Source: Sympetrum striolatum (lineage: Eukaryota > Arthropoda > Insecta > Odonata > Libellulidae). Taken from it: a stretch of 64,000 nt of DNA. Under the pieces are notes generated by a model. That model worked only from the letters and a program-made list of their open reading frames with translations. It was not told the DNA's origin and did no database searches. Made by a program: the position numbers and the translations under genes. Below are positions 10,516 through 23,750 of this stretch, in pieces. The stretch covers positions 6,944,001-7,008,000 of the forward strand of contig OX388348.1 of assembly GCA_947579665.1 (NCBI GenBank). Reading direction: 5' to 3'. Numbering within the stretch: position 1 is the first letter of the stretch; every line of letters starts with the position of its first letter.

Positions 10516-11721
10516 GTCTAGATATTTGAAGGAAACATTCTCGGGTTTCCTGCTCCTGTCCGGGTCTAATGTTATTCTTTTCAAATAAATTACTCGCCGG
10601 GTGATATAATTTTAGCCTTTAAGTTTACTTTTAATCTCATAGTTAGAAGAATACCTTTTTGAGAAAACAAGGCTTTCAATATCAAACCATATCAGAAGGT
10701 CCTTTAATCGACATTTCTTCGACATACTCAGATTTTTTATAACAACCACATGTAATTAATCATCATTCAATCATAATTTAACTTGAGGAATGTGTGTCTT
10801 TGGAGGAATAGTTGGAGAAAGAAGTAATCGATGGAAAAATTGGTTAAATTGCAATTTGGAATTAAATGAAACTTCAGGAAATGGTTTTCAAATAATTTGT
10901 GATCTATAAAGAGTCCCTTGAGTTGTCACGACATATTATTATATAATATTTTATTCTTTTACGTAATCTAGAGCAGAGATTCGTTTTAGGGATGGTCAGG
11001 TGATGCAGATAGAAAACAGAAACTGAGAATAAAAAGTAATTAATCAAAGAAATATTAAACCCAAACCACATTTATGGGAACTTAATTTTGGAGTGAGCAC
11101 ACGGAAATAAGATAAGTTCCTTTTACCTTTTTACCGAGAAAAATCGACAAACTTGTAACAAGGACTACTTTAGGACAACAATATTAGTTCCCCAATTCTC
11201 TCCAATTAGCTGTTTAAATGCTTCATTGCCATTGAAACTCCAAAACAAGTAGAAAAATCGTAGCCACGTCTTCCTTCAACTCGTTCGTTTCCCTAAGACA
11301 ACGCATCTACTTTGCACAGTGACATTGCACTCCTTAAAATATGGAACGCAAAAGCAAATCGAAAACTTTTCCTCGCATCTTTTTATAGGTATCGAAAGCT
11401 ACTCATTTGGAGGAAGGGGTTGTTACTGGAATGACAAAACATCCTGGCTTGGAATTAATTGAAATTACAAAAATAATTTGAGCATGCCAATGATTTAGTG
11501 TGGAAAATTTTGCTAAGCCTATCCTTTAGTGTCCACTTTCTCCCTTTTCGAACTCTCTATTTGCCTCAACGGCGTCCCCAAGCGAAAAAAAAATATCTCT
11601 GACCGATCAAGGGCCAAAGGGGTTTGATACGGGTGCGTGGCGCCACACCCAAATCAGCGGAAACCAGGGGAACTTGGGATAAGACGGTGGTGAGTCCTTC
11701 CCAGTGATCGGAGGGGTTGCG

Positions 11722-11724
<3 letters not shown>

Positions 11725-11792
<68 letters not shown>

Positions 11793-11803
11793 TAGTAGTA
11801 GTG
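11725..11803 (+). repeat. (GA)n then (AGT)n microsatellite
   Basis: About 32 uninterrupted GA units (11725-11789) run directly into five AGT-like units. The minus-strand open frame with a long Ser-Leu run across this site is an artefact of the repeat. Confidence 0.95.
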
Positions 11804-14140
11804 GTAAAACGTAGATCGAAAGAGGAAAAAGAGGTAAAGGGTAAAATATATTAATCAGAATTTCTTGAATGCTAACCGTAGGTGGTGATTCAACAATGAT
11901 ATCGAACCACAAAGATTCAACAAGTGAGAGTTCCTTCTAGGAATGAAAATACATGCTCTTGATATTTTCAACGTAATCTCCTTTCAGGGCGATACACTTT
12001 CCCCAGAGTCATTTCAAGAACCCATCAAATTCGATTTCTTGAGCTGATTCGGCATAAAGTTCTGAACAGCCGGTGACCTCATCGTTTCAACTGAATTTTC
12101 TTTATCCCAATAAACGCAATTAAGCGATAACGCTAAATTCCCATGTAATATCTCTTTGTCTCTCGGCCATTCATGGAGACTGATGATAATTAGTTATGAC
12201 ATTGTTTTTGGGATTAATATGTGATTCAATAGGTGATTCGGAAAATTGGATAGAGGCAATAATAATCGGAGGTATGTGAAAAGTATTCCACTTTTCTATA
12301 TGTTCACCCTCTACATTCAGAAACGTATCTCTTTCCAAGTCCTTGATTGTCGGAGGTATCATTTTTGATGCTGTCGCAAAGTATAAGGTATACTGATGCT
12401 TGCGACTTCTTTATTGACATACCCTAGTATTTACCATCTGCATCCATCCTACCGCCAACAACTGTCAGAAAATAAGGTGTTGAACCCAGGAGCCTTTACG
12501 CCAAGAGTTGACGCTTTATCAATTGTGCTGATTCTGATTTCATATAGTTCAAACAAACATCAGATTAAGGCAACTTACGATGCAGCCTTGAAACAGCCGT
12601 TACGACGAATTCATGAATGTTATGGTTTTGTGGATATAATTATAAAGTAGAATTTCCCAGATAATGTAGTATTTATAGAGGCTGATGCAAACAAAATACC
12701 ACATACTTCTTTATGTTACTGAAGAGATTTTGCCATCAACGGATGTAAAATATGTAGTGAGAGGAATTTGCACGATGTCAGTATAAAGCCATCCTACGAA
12801 AGTCACATCTATAAAAGAATATCGAATACTCCCTCTGCTCTTGAAATATCCTCACTATCGGGTTTCAGGTGATATCAGCATTATTATATTGTAGCATTGG
12901 AATTAATGTACCTTGACTTCATTTTGCACCTCAAATTAGTATGATCTGCAGCATTTTAGCAATAAGTAACTGAGTTAAATTCGATGAATAAAAGTATAGA
13001 TAAATCCTAAAATGATACCAACATCTTTGTATAAAATGAGATGGATAAATTTCCCTTTGTATTATACCATGAGGTTCCTGAAAATCCCAGACATTTTTAA
13101 TTAGTACAAAACTCTGGTTATTGTGTCTTCTACATCCAGGTAATTTGTTTAATCTCCTGTGATCTTTAACAGAACTAATTCGTTTCAAATAGGGATGATC
13201 TTCTGAAAATGGGTCAAAGCTGGGTGATCCTCCGGTTGTTCCTGAATCACACATTTTGATGAAACTAATTAACATGCTTAACTGAAATCAAACCAAGCTA
13301 AAATCGATAGATGGTGATATGATGCTATCAAGCGATGTAAAATAAAAATCGATTATTGATGAACTGTAAAATTTTAATGGAGCTTAAAAACACCTGGCCA
13401 CAGCTTTTTATTTTTTTGGTTTTGTAATATTAAGTTCATTAATTTTAGGTTGCTGAATTCGGATATGAGCTCAAAAAAACGTCACCGCAGATAATGCTTT
13501 CAGCGGAAGCCTTTAAATCAGCGTAACTATAAGTGTAAAATCAACCAACATTCCAATTTCTTTTTCATAATTAAAAAATACTTTATCACATATGGAATAC
13601 CTATTTATCGATGCTTTCCACATTGTATTTCATTCACTATTAACATGGAACCTTCCCACAGTTTCTCAACCCAGTGAATGATATACATAAATATGTATCT
13701 CGCCAAGACTGGGTTAAAATCAAACTCTTGAGTTTTCATTTGCAGAACTGTGGATGCAAATAAGGAGAGCTGCATAGCGATCGTCATACTCTTTTCCACG
13801 TGGCCCTCTTTTCGCCCGCTAATCTTTCAAAGGAAGAGCCAAAAAACGGTGAGCCCCCCTCTAAACGAATTACAGGCTTCTCAGATTGTTTGCAAAGTGG
13901 CCGAGAGATGACGTTGACCCTCAAATCCTGCTTTTTGGTTTTCCCCTTTGCCGATGGCTTTCCAATTTGAAAGGAGGATGAAAGTTTTGATGGCAGACGA
14001 TCCAAGTTTAGGACCCTGTGGGTTGACCTCAGCTTCGGTTTGAGAGACTCTAACGAATGATTCGCCTCTTATTGGGGTGTCCAGCAAAATAGTCCCCCAC
14101 GGAGCACTTATCATTATGGAGGTACACATTCTCTCTTATG

Positions 14141-15410
14141 TAGTGATGGGAAAAAAACGTTTTTTTCCCATCCCCATCCCAAAAATTATAGGCAAAAGTA
14201 TTTTAGATACTGTAATGACGTATGGTGTCTTCCACATACCTTCGTCAGCCACATAGTTTGCCATCTCGGAATGAATTTTAACTATATTCTCTTCACTGAA
14301 GGTGGGATCTGATTTTGCGAGAATATCAACAAATTTGAAAACATCAGAAATTTTTGAAGGTTCCAAGCTCGAACCTTTTCTTGAAGGATCAAAAAAATGG
14401 CAAATGGCTGGCAAATGGGCCTTCGTCACGGCCAAATCTCTTCTCTTTTTAATCAAATTTATTATTTTACAACTGCGACAATCGTTACTTTCAGTTGTGA
14501 TCATACAAAAATGTTTTACTCTTTCAAAGGGATCTAGAAAAATGCAGCAGACTTTGCTAAGCTGTGGCTAATCATTTGCCATGTCGATTATGTAAGCTTT
14601 AAATGGTTTCAGAACGTCTTGCAGATGATTTTAAAAAATCCAAAAGTTAAGTTTCGGACAGTACAAGTATTTTTGTGTCGTGACGAAGCCTCAGGGATAG
14701 ATTCTTAGGATTTGCATCAATCGCTATCTGTTGCAGCACACTATTGTTAGTAATTAATGATTCCAGAGCAACAGCTGTGGATCAGAATCGAGTTACTGCA
14801 GGGTTTTTTTAAGTGATAAAAATAATCTTTTTCTAAAAAAAGTTAAACCCAAATAATCTATGCAAAGATACGTCTTCCACTCAGAGCTTGAATGCGGAAC
14901 ACTGAATTTGATGAATTACAACACGTGAATACATGGTGTCAAGAAAAAACTATGAACACTATTTTCTGTTCAGCAACATGAAACTTAGCGGTCATTAGTG
15001 AACTACGTGGGGCCAATTTTCGAAATTGTCTACACTTTATCATAGATTGCTTTTATAAAGCTATTTACTCGTTTTAATTTTATCATGAAGACAAACTTCC
15101 ATAAAGTTACGCCTGAAAATGTTGATTTTATACAATGCATTAGGCTTGAAAACATATAAACACTTGCGTTTCTTATAAAATCGTTTTAAAAACTAGAGAA
15201 ATACATTCTTTACAAGTTATTAGGTCAGGTCAACTGCAAAATTTACTAATCAGGATAGTAAATCTATTGGATAAACCATGAAGAACGCCTAACAAAATTG
15301 ACGAAAAAAACGTTTTTTTCACGTGTTTTTCAAGACGAATGAAAAAAACGTTTTTTTCAAACGTTTTAAACGTTTAAAACGTTTCATTTTTTTCGAGGTT
15401 CCCATCTCTA
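14141..15410 (-). mobile_element. hAT element, 1.27 kb, internally deleted
   Basis: The exact 8-bp duplication CTCTTATG lies at 14133-14140 and 15411-15418. The ends are TAGTGATGGGAA on the left and TAGAGATGGGAA (complement) on the right, typical of one hAT group. Both subterminal regions carry AAAAAAACGTTTTTTT palindromes (14151 and 15303-15357). A minus-strand open frame (14136-14504) of about 120 codons, with ICHFFDPSRKGSSLEP and ENIVKIHSEMANYVADEGMW, fits the region of a hAT transposase around its LDPRFKG-like segment. No full-length transposase remains, so the copy is dead unless mobilised in trans. Confidence 0.75.
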
Positions 15411-17836
15411 CTCTTATGGTTCATCACGGCAAACATGAATAGAATACGTCATAATTACATCGGTCATTTGAAAAATCAGCGGGAGGACTTACGGAGTAAA
15501 AACATTTTTCCACTTTGAGATAAAATTCAACGATTAAAATACAACCATGTACGAGCAGCACAGTGATCGTATGTACTTCACACAGCATTCATCAAGTAGA
15601 GTCCGAAATGAGACCCTGTAATACAGCATTGAGCATAAGTGGGACAAGAGTAAATAAAAGATATACTTTCCCATTTTCTCTCCCAAAACACAAATGAAAT
15701 TTATTCAAGCGGATGCGGAAACCTATCATTAAATTTACCCATCTAAACCATAGACATTATAAGTACATCACTTCTTTGTTTAAGCGATTTTTTTACATCT
15801 TAATATGATGTTTTAGTATCGTACTTAGATAAATTACAGTTAGGCAGAAACGCGGTGGCGCCATCATTATCAGCACATAATTATTCATCGTACAAATAAT
15901 TCCCAAATACAAATCATAACAGAATTAAAAAACACATGAATGTCACGTTTACGAGTGCATGAATACCCACACACTTAGGAAAACCCACAGCGGACACACT
16001 GACAATGCACATGCATTTACAACAAATCGTCTCTCATAAAAATCAATTATAAGGAGTAACAACGTCGTACATTTTCTATATTTTAGCACTAATAAAATCA
16101 TAATATGAGGTTTTACTGTACACACATGATCCAACGAATTTACATATCTCTGTATCCAAGCAAGGTTCATCCTGTTCTTAGTTGAAGTAGAAAAAGTGAC
16201 TTCTTGTTCGATGAAACTCAAATATAAAATAAAACTCTGTATCAATCTCCGGAAACATTCTCCACTACTAATGCAATCGATGTCATTGCAATTAACCCCA
16301 GCGATAAATGAGAAGTACAAACATAAATGCAAAAGAAGTACGAACGGATCCAAATAGTGTTTAGTAAATCCTCGGAAGAGGAAGAATGAAGACTTGCGGG
16401 AGAAAAGCGAGCGGAAAATTGAATTTGAGGATAAAATGGCGGAGAGCTTTGCTGGGAAGAGCGAAAAGGCCAGGAAAGGAAAACAACAAAAATGAAAGAT
16501 ATGGGAGAGTAGAAAAAATGCGAAATCGAATTTCATCCAAGTGGATTAGGAATAAGGGTTGGAAGGAAAGGGGAGAAAGGGATTCGGCGGCATTCCGAGT
16601 CTCTTAGGCAACAAACAATGCACCATCCTGGAGTCTGTTTTATATGGGTTGCCTCATTGTTACAGCTCTTTTGGTAACTACCTCTCGAAATAAATTCCGC
16701 CTTATTTTGAAAGTTTTATAGTCAACCTTTTCCCGTCTGTACAGCGATAAAGATCGCTCTGCCTCTCGCGAGCTAATATAATTCGCACCTTTCCGGGATA
16801 TCCAAGAATGCTACCATTAATTTCCTCATAAGTTTATCCCTGGTGATATTTCGCTGAACATTTTTGCTGCTTCATCTTATCATTCAAAGTCAATGAACAG
16901 TAAAAATATAAAACGCTTAAACGTTTGTTTTTCGTATAAAACAAAACTTTTGCCAAATATTAATCGCATAAATGAAATCCACGCGGTTCAAATAGCTGAC
17001 AAATTCCTGTTAAATATAAAATCAACTGTTGTATATTCAATTTATATAGTAAATCAGCGATTTCTTTAACATCTACTACTACTTTTCTTTGTATATATCG
17101 GTTATTTATAGACGTTTCTCCGGATATACCTATACATACATTCATTCACTCATTCATAGGGGATCACAATTCTAACCATGCTCCACAAGTGTCACTGACT
17201 TGAAATTTCCACAGGATTTTTAATTAGCTACATTTTCGATGACGAAACTGTACTGCACTGAACTGTACTGAAACTGTATTGCACTGTTACTCATCTGTAA
17301 AGAAATTTCACTATGTTTATAAAACTCAACTCCGTTTGCAAGTGTAACTTTGTTATCATTAATGTTATCAACATTTTCTGTCGATCATATTGATATGTGT
17401 TAGCATTATAGTTCTGCCAAGTTTACGTAGTTTCTCTTTCTGTCCGCTTTTCTATATTTAAAGTCATTTCTACTTAAACTCTTGCAACATTCTCAACATA
17501 ATTTCCTTTCCAGCTCGAAAAGTACAACTACAAAGGATTAATTAGTTCCATGTTCGGAATTTCTTCCAAAAGATGCATCTAAAGGTAATTTTCGCCTAGA
17601 GGCTTCATTTCTATAACAAAAGGTAATTATAAATTAAAATCCTACGAAAACAACGAGAACCGAAAGAAGTTATATTAAATAAAGATTGTTATTTTATTCT
17701 AGAAATGTGGATAAGTATTGTTAAACAGATGTAATTTTGTGAAATTGTTTTGTAAACAACTCTGACGACATAGCGAAGATAGTTGGGGTAAATTTCAGCT
17801 CATTCATCTGCTGTGAGAATACAAAGGGAAGATTTA

Positions 17837-18025
17837 TTCTTCAATAACAGAACGAAACCATCTCAGGGTTCACATTGTGGTATTTCTTAATTTGTAAAAA
17901 ATTCATGGTAACAACTTTTACTAGACCGCTAGCGACGCTACGAAACCTAGGTCGTGTTTTTTCAGATATTAAATTAGTGGTCTAGTAAAAGTTGTTACCA
18001 TGAATTTTTTTTCTTCAATAACAGA
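17837..18025. mobile_element. Hairpin insert flanked by 15-bp direct repeats
   Basis: TTCTTCAATAACAGA occurs at 17837-17851 and again at 18011-18025. Between them lies a perfect 32-bp inverted repeat (17896-17927 with 17979-18010), beginning with six A and containing TTCATGGTAACAACTTTTAC, around a 51-base spacer. Direct repeats of this length suggest insertion with a long target duplication, or a repair event. No family was recognised. Confidence 0.6.
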
Positions 18026-18750
18026 TTGGAATATTAATATATTTGTAGTTTTCTTTTAAATTTATTCATGTCAGATGTCATTCGAAGATATTCCATAGTA
18101 AATTCTGTCTTCGGCGATGAACATGTTAATTTGATAACAACGTAAAGTAGCATCGCTTATTTCAACTGAAACCTACCATATTTATCTGACATGGATGTAA
18201 TCCCTTTTAACGAACATGTAATTCAACGCTGTGCCATTTACGAAAATGAGACACTTGGTAACTGCTGACTGTTACGCTGATATGTCAGCCTTAACATGGG
18301 AGAAAAGTATTCTTCGTGCGTTAATTTGGAAATAAATCGTCCATTTATCAATTCCTCGTTTAAATTGCATTCGAGTTTGCCCACAATTTTCTATCCTTTT
18401 ATTTGCTCTTCCATAAATCTTAACTCCCCGCAATAGATAGTTTAATTGGACCGAAGCTATATCGATATAACTCTGCAATATTATGACTCGGCCGACCCCT
18501 CTCCTATTGCTCATAAGGTAACTCAATTATGTCCCCAGTCCTGAGGAACATTAGTTATCGCTGCCGTGAGTCTGGCTACTCGGCCAGTGATCTCTTTCCA
18601 TTTCCCGCAAGTTATTCCTCGTTCCCACCGCCTCTGAACGATGCGGAAGTTTGTATTAAATTTCTTCCTTTTTTGCATTTTGATGTATATGTGTATTGTG
18701 AATTTTTATTGTAATATATTGTGTATTCACAAACATACATAAGAAGTGAT

Positions 18751-19030
18751 ACTGTTTGTAAAGAATTGCTACGAATAAGCACTGAGCGTTAATCGGATGA
18801 TTCAGGATGCACGACGGGAATCTGTAGAAGATGGAAGATTGATAAAGGATAAAGTTGCTACATAAGTTAAGAGAAAGTAGGTTCTCTACGTTCTCAGAAG
18901 ATGTAACTGATATAATCCAATCTCCCTGTTACATAGACCTTTATGATACTGTGAGGAAGATTAGGGAAGTAAAAGCTAAAATGGATTCGAGAATTCATAT
19001 TTTTTCGAACGATACGAAACATAATCGATC
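18751..19030 (+). pseudogene. LINE reverse transcriptase C-terminal fragment, decayed
   Basis: TTTGTAAAGAATTGCTACGA, then DNA coding VTDIIQSPCYID and DTVRKIREVKAK, parallels the fragment at 61355-61690 on the other strand, which has VTDIMRPPCFMG and DTARKIREIDAR. Both correspond to the end of ORF2 in CR1/Jockey-like LINEs. Several stops and frameshifts are present. It is the older, more diverged of the two copies. Confidence 0.6.
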
Positions 19031-19995
19031 ACGAAAATAGAGTCACGTACTTTATGTTTACGTTATATCTTACGATTTTCGTATTATAATCTTAAACGTA
19101 ACAAAATGTGCGATCAGTGACTAACTCTAATAGTATCATTTCCTCCGAAATTTTCAAGATATGATTTTTAAAAGATTAAATCTCATCATATTGAGTCCTT
19201 TTTAGCACAGTCAATCATTCAATGTTAACATTTTTATCTGTTAATTCATAAATTTCCATTGTTTTGCGAAAGTGTTTGAGCTTTTTTTCAGCAATCGCAG
19301 TCGAAGGGACAGTTTTTTTAACCACAAATTTTAATTTTTCCGAGCTCCTAATCAAAAACCATGTTACACAAATTAAATTCTTCTATTTTAATTTCAGCAA
19401 AAACGTTTTCCAATTTCTATTCCGTTGGTGCTTTTATCATTTAGACATGGCTGTTCTTTGTTAATTATATAATTTCTTTGTAGATTTAGCAATTTTTTTT
19501 GTTAATTCAATAATTTTGCTAAGGAAATAAAGCCTAAAACCGATATTATGAAAATTATGTGAATTTCATCTGAGGTTGTATTTCCTCATCTGTGTTCGAG
19601 CCAAGAGTCAAAGAGGCGCAGATTCAACAACCTTCAAAGGTTGAAAATTTTTCCAATTTTAGTCCTCATGTTCTACGCAATCGCATACACGAGCTGCCTT
19701 ATTCATGACCTAATGTACTTGAAATACAGTAGAATTCGGTTTGCAATTTTATTATTCGCTGTGACTACTAAAGAAAATATTGCAATATTGATTCTCAGTA
19801 TATAAAAGAAGATGTGAAACTCCTTCACGACTTATAATGTCTGTCAAAATGTTGTCACATGTTAATATTACGTTTGAATGTTTTTTTAGGTTTTAATTGA
19901 ATCTTGATCTTTTTTGCTGTTATGTCTCATATATCTATGGTGAAACTTTAGTAACTACAATTTAAGTGTGAAATTCAATAACACTGAGTTCATAA

Positions 19996-21111
19996 GGTAA
20001 TTCTGGGTGAGATACCCCACCGGGAGAGATACCCCAGTCGTAGTATTTTTAAGGAAAACCACAAGATTGCTCTACTGACGGTCTCCGTCAGTAGGTTGGA
20101 AGGCACCCGTCTATCTGCAAGAGTTTCACGGCGATTAATTCTTTTTACGCAATTTTATAACATCATTTCAAGTAGATACAGTTCTTTTCGGTATAATGTT
20201 TCTGGTTGACATCAGGTTAAATGTTTGAATATTTTGAATTAAAGGGCGAAAACTTGTAGCTGTATGTTCATCTAATATCCACGTGCAGTGATTAAGGAGA
20301 GACACCTCTTCTCGGGAGAGATGCCCCAGTGCTATTTTTAGGTATATGAGCCTTATTAGTATTAAATTAACTTGAAGGTGATACTGATTAAGGCTTTTTT
20401 CAAGAAAACGCTCGTAATCAATTCAAATTTAAATTCACAGTCGAATGCATTTTATGCACGATCAAAAGATGACGCACTATCATATTTGTTGTATTTTTAT
20501 TATATTTCTGAGTTAACCATGACTGAGCTTCAAGGTGACGAGAATGATATTCTTGGTAGGAAGGAGAGAACCAATACTGGTTGGGAGGATGGTATCCTTC
20601 GAATATTTGAGGAATTAACTAGGAAAGCTATGGAATGGGCTTTTTCCGTTTACAACGAACTCCCGTTACGAGTTCTCTTCACGCATATGTTTATTCTAGC
20701 TCCCATTCATACCAATTGCAAATTTCATTATGATTTTAAATGGATATTGTTCTCTAAATGTACTGAAATATTTGACCAAATTTTTGCAAATGAAACTTCT
20801 GAGTAGGCTTTAAAGTCAACTTAAATTTAGTTAGATGCTAATTTCAAGTAAAATTTAACAATTTTGTCAAACGTTTTCCAGATTAAATTCAGTTAAATCC
20901 AACGGAGCGCCTTTCTCACAGAGGAGGCCAAATGCAGGTGTGCGGAAAAAAAATAATATTTTGGGTGAAAATATTTTTAAACAAAATTTGTTTACATACT
21001 GTTAATAATCAATAAATGTTCTATTTATCTCGCAATTTCATATTCTTATTATCACCGAAGTCGTTCTTATGAAGTTATTTCCTTAGGTGGGGCATCTCTA
21101 CCGGAATTACC
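19996..21111. mobile_element. TIR element, 1.1 kb, with GAGATACCCC motifs
   Basis: The left end GGTAATTCTGGGTGAGATAC pairs with the complement of the right end, GGTAATTCCGGTAGAGATGC. The motif GGGAGAGATRCCCCAG recurs just inside the left end (about 20022) and at 20313. No clear target duplication was seen. The interior contains an open frame of 144 codons (20372-20806) that resembles nothing I know; stretches such as MTELQGDENDILGRKERTN look more protein-like than random. The superfamily is not assigned. Confidence 0.55.
20372..20806 (+). CDS. Unknown 144-codon frame inside the TIR element
   Basis: An open frame with ATG at 20372 or internal ATG at 20519 (MTELQGDENDILGRKERTN), the latter a more natural start. 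It includes GWEDGILRIFEELTRKAMEW, a plausible amphipathic helix. The first 49 codons look like translated AT-rich DNA. No domain recognised; it could be the remnant of a transposase or of an accessory protein of the surrounding TIR element, or simply chance. Confidence 0.2.
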   Translation: MKVILIKAFFKKTLVINSNLNSQSNAFYARSKDDALSYLLYFYYISELTMTELQGDENDILGRKERTNTGWEDGILRIFEELTRKAMEWAFSVYNELPLRVLFTHMFILAPIHTNCKFHYDFKWILFSKCTEIFDQIFANETSE

Positions 21112-23291
21112 ATATAAGAATTTATTTGATAATTTCTAAAGCCAATGAATACAGATTCAATCCGTTGGTCTGGTAATTCTGGTTATATCAAATGACGCAT
21201 TCACAAATCGATTCTATTTTAGATACAATGTTTATCGGTACGCTATTCGTGAACCATGTGGAGATATCCTGGAAAAACTGCTGGCGTAGATCACAGTAAA
21301 CAAAGGGATTATCTAAAAGTAAGAGATTAGCCGGAAATAAACCATTTTTGTCTGAGCGAGGGTGCTCAATCTATCAGTTTTTCGCACGTTAACGTTCGGT
21401 GCGAGGAACCATCCGGAATCGAATTAATGGGCTAGTCCGTGGAAATAAAGCAGCGCATTGCAGTAACGTGTTACTATCTTCACCTCGCAGGAAGTACTTA
21501 TGGGTGGCAATTAAACGCCAATTTACTGCCGACTAGTAAAATTTCTGCACATGCGAAGGGTCAAGTAGACTCACTAGCGAATGAAATGTGCAGCATTGGA
21601 TGTATGTTCTCATTAATAGCAGGTAAAGAGTGAAAAACCTACTAATTTACTATTATTTTCATTAATGGTGAAAAAATATTAAAAGATATCCAAGTTAGTC
21701 CAATTTAAAAAATGTTCTTAATATAGGCGAACCCAGAGAATCCTTTTAAATTTAAATTGCGGCATTCATTTTATAATGTCTTTTAGAAATATGTTTTCAA
21801 GAAAAAAGAAAATTGACGTTCGATGCTTACAGTGTACAGTACAGTACACTGTATGCAGTACAAGCACCGCTTAGCAATAAACTTCATTCTAACCATCGCC
21901 AGGCAGTAATCCAATAAAAATTACAATTGAACATTCACTGGAGACACTTCTGTCTATCGAAGCAGTGCACCGAAGTATTTCTATGTGTTATATGCATACA
22001 TTTGCTAATAATAAAATAAAATATTGTTGAAATCATTTTAATTCGATAAATTAAAAATTTTAATGTTAAAATATAAACTCATTAGTGTTAACCATTCAGT
22101 CTTGAACAGAAGTACAGCAGTGTGCAAAATTATCATAGGAATTATCTGAATACACTAATTCACAATATTAACTTATTTTTCTTCATAAATTCATTTTCCT
22201 CTAATTAACGCTTATTTAATTTCCCAGACAGTTTTTTTTTGTCATTCGCGTGGTGTTGATCTTTTTAAAATATCTTCGGATTTGTTCGTCTGATTAAAAT
22301 GGTAACTTTATTGATAAGACCCGTATAAGTAATGGAGACAAACGAATATAGTTTTCTCATCGCTTACATTGTTCATTGATAGAAGTAAATGTTCCAGATC
22401 TGCATTCTTTTTTTTTATTTAGCAATAGCATCGTTTCACTTCACATAATCACAATGGCATAAGGGGGAAATAGTGCTGGGGGGTTAACCGAGGGGGGAAT
22501 CCTAACGAAGAAGGCTCGCTACTCCAAAGTTAAGGGAGCGAATAGCTATTAAGGAGCAGTAAGGGGAAAATTTCGTTATGTTGCTATTACTGAATTAAAC
22601 TAAAGTATGTAAATTACTACGAATAAAAAATCAACTATGTAACCTGTAATTTTACGTTTCACCGATTTCTCTCAATGCTTAAACGAGAATTGTGATAAGT
22701 TCCTCGATATCGCCGGCGGAAGATCCAGAATGAGAGGACTCGATTTAGATCGCTACGATTGACAGAGAATGTGATGAACAAGTAAAGCGGAACATCGAGA
22801 AACTCGTATCCCGCAGATAATATCGACGCAGCTGTTTCGCTTTCTGTCAGCACTTCCATGCTGTATTCAATGTAAGGAAAATATGACTCGGAGACACGTG
22901 GATGCATGCTGACGAACACAAGAAGAAATTACGTTCTTAAATATTAGGGGCACACAAAGTATTTGCACTTTCAAAAAGACGTTAAAACTCATATAAATCT
23001 TTTTGATTCGTGTTGATATTTATATTGTCTTGTTGTTAGGCTTGATGATTACTATAGTTGGGGTATTAAAGTCATGCAGTGAAAGAGAACAAACAACAAG
23101 TTATCCAGTCTAATTTCAAAATGGATTTTTGATTCTTCCCTACATTTACATTTAAAACCCTGCAATCCACCAGTGGCACCTGGCAGCGGGTGAAAAACAC
23201 TGAAATTCCTATCTAATCTGGAGAGCTATGACCAAGAGTAAGTATCTGTCCTGGCAACTGCTTCCATGTATCGCTTTTTTGTTTTATCCCG

Positions 23292-23750
23292 AAGATCTGT
23301 GGGGCTATTTACATAGGTCAAACTGGCAGGTATTTACGCACCCGTATTAAGGAATACAAGCAATGTTTTTAAAATGGTTCCATGCTTCACATTTCTCCAT
23401 GCATTTACTCGAAAACTAGTACTCCTCAGATTTTCAACCCCACTTAATCCACCATTTATCAAAGGGTCCTGAATCAGATATTTTTGAACAGGTAGAAATT
23501 CTTCACCATAAAAGAAGCAACTTTGTTCTCACCAATGTCCACCAATTCTTTGCCACCTCCCCCCTGCTGTCACTTGTCCTCCTATCCCTCAACCATCCAC
23601 TACCCCTTGATCCTTACCCCTCCCCCCCCCTAACTCTGTTTTGTATAAATACTTGAACAATTTCTGTATCTGTACCTGAAGATGACTAGATCATAGTTGC
23701 AACCGGTCGTTTATAATAAATTTTCTGTGGAACAGAGACCAAGTTATTTC
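23292..23750 (+). mobile_element. Penelope-like retroelement, 3' fragment with GIY-YIG motif
   Basis: From 23298 one frame reads CGAIYIGQTGRYLRTRIKEY, the GIY-YIG endonuclease signature found at the C-terminus of Penelope-like element proteins. The frame then breaks. About 330 bp downstream, CTGAAGATGACTAGATCATA followed by GTTGCAACCGGTCG and AATAAATTTTCTGTGGAA resembles the conserved terminal region of these elements, and matches in pattern the sequence at 60753-61130. The reverse transcriptase part is missing, so this is a 5'-truncated, dead copy. Confidence 0.65.

Noticed and set aside
11607..11912. Minus-strand frame with a long Leu-Ser run
   Set aside because: Product of the (GA)n microsatellite.
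15949..16536. 195-codon minus-strand open frame, the second longest in the window
   Set aside because: It is rich in Phe, Leu, Ser and Cys as expected from translating AT-rich intron DNA, has no recognisable motif or domain, and no splice or polyA context; treated as chance.
21833..21862. Short palindrome around ACAGTGTACAGTACAGTACACTGT
   Set aside because: Brief simple-sequence palindrome with no flanking structure; not enough to call a site.
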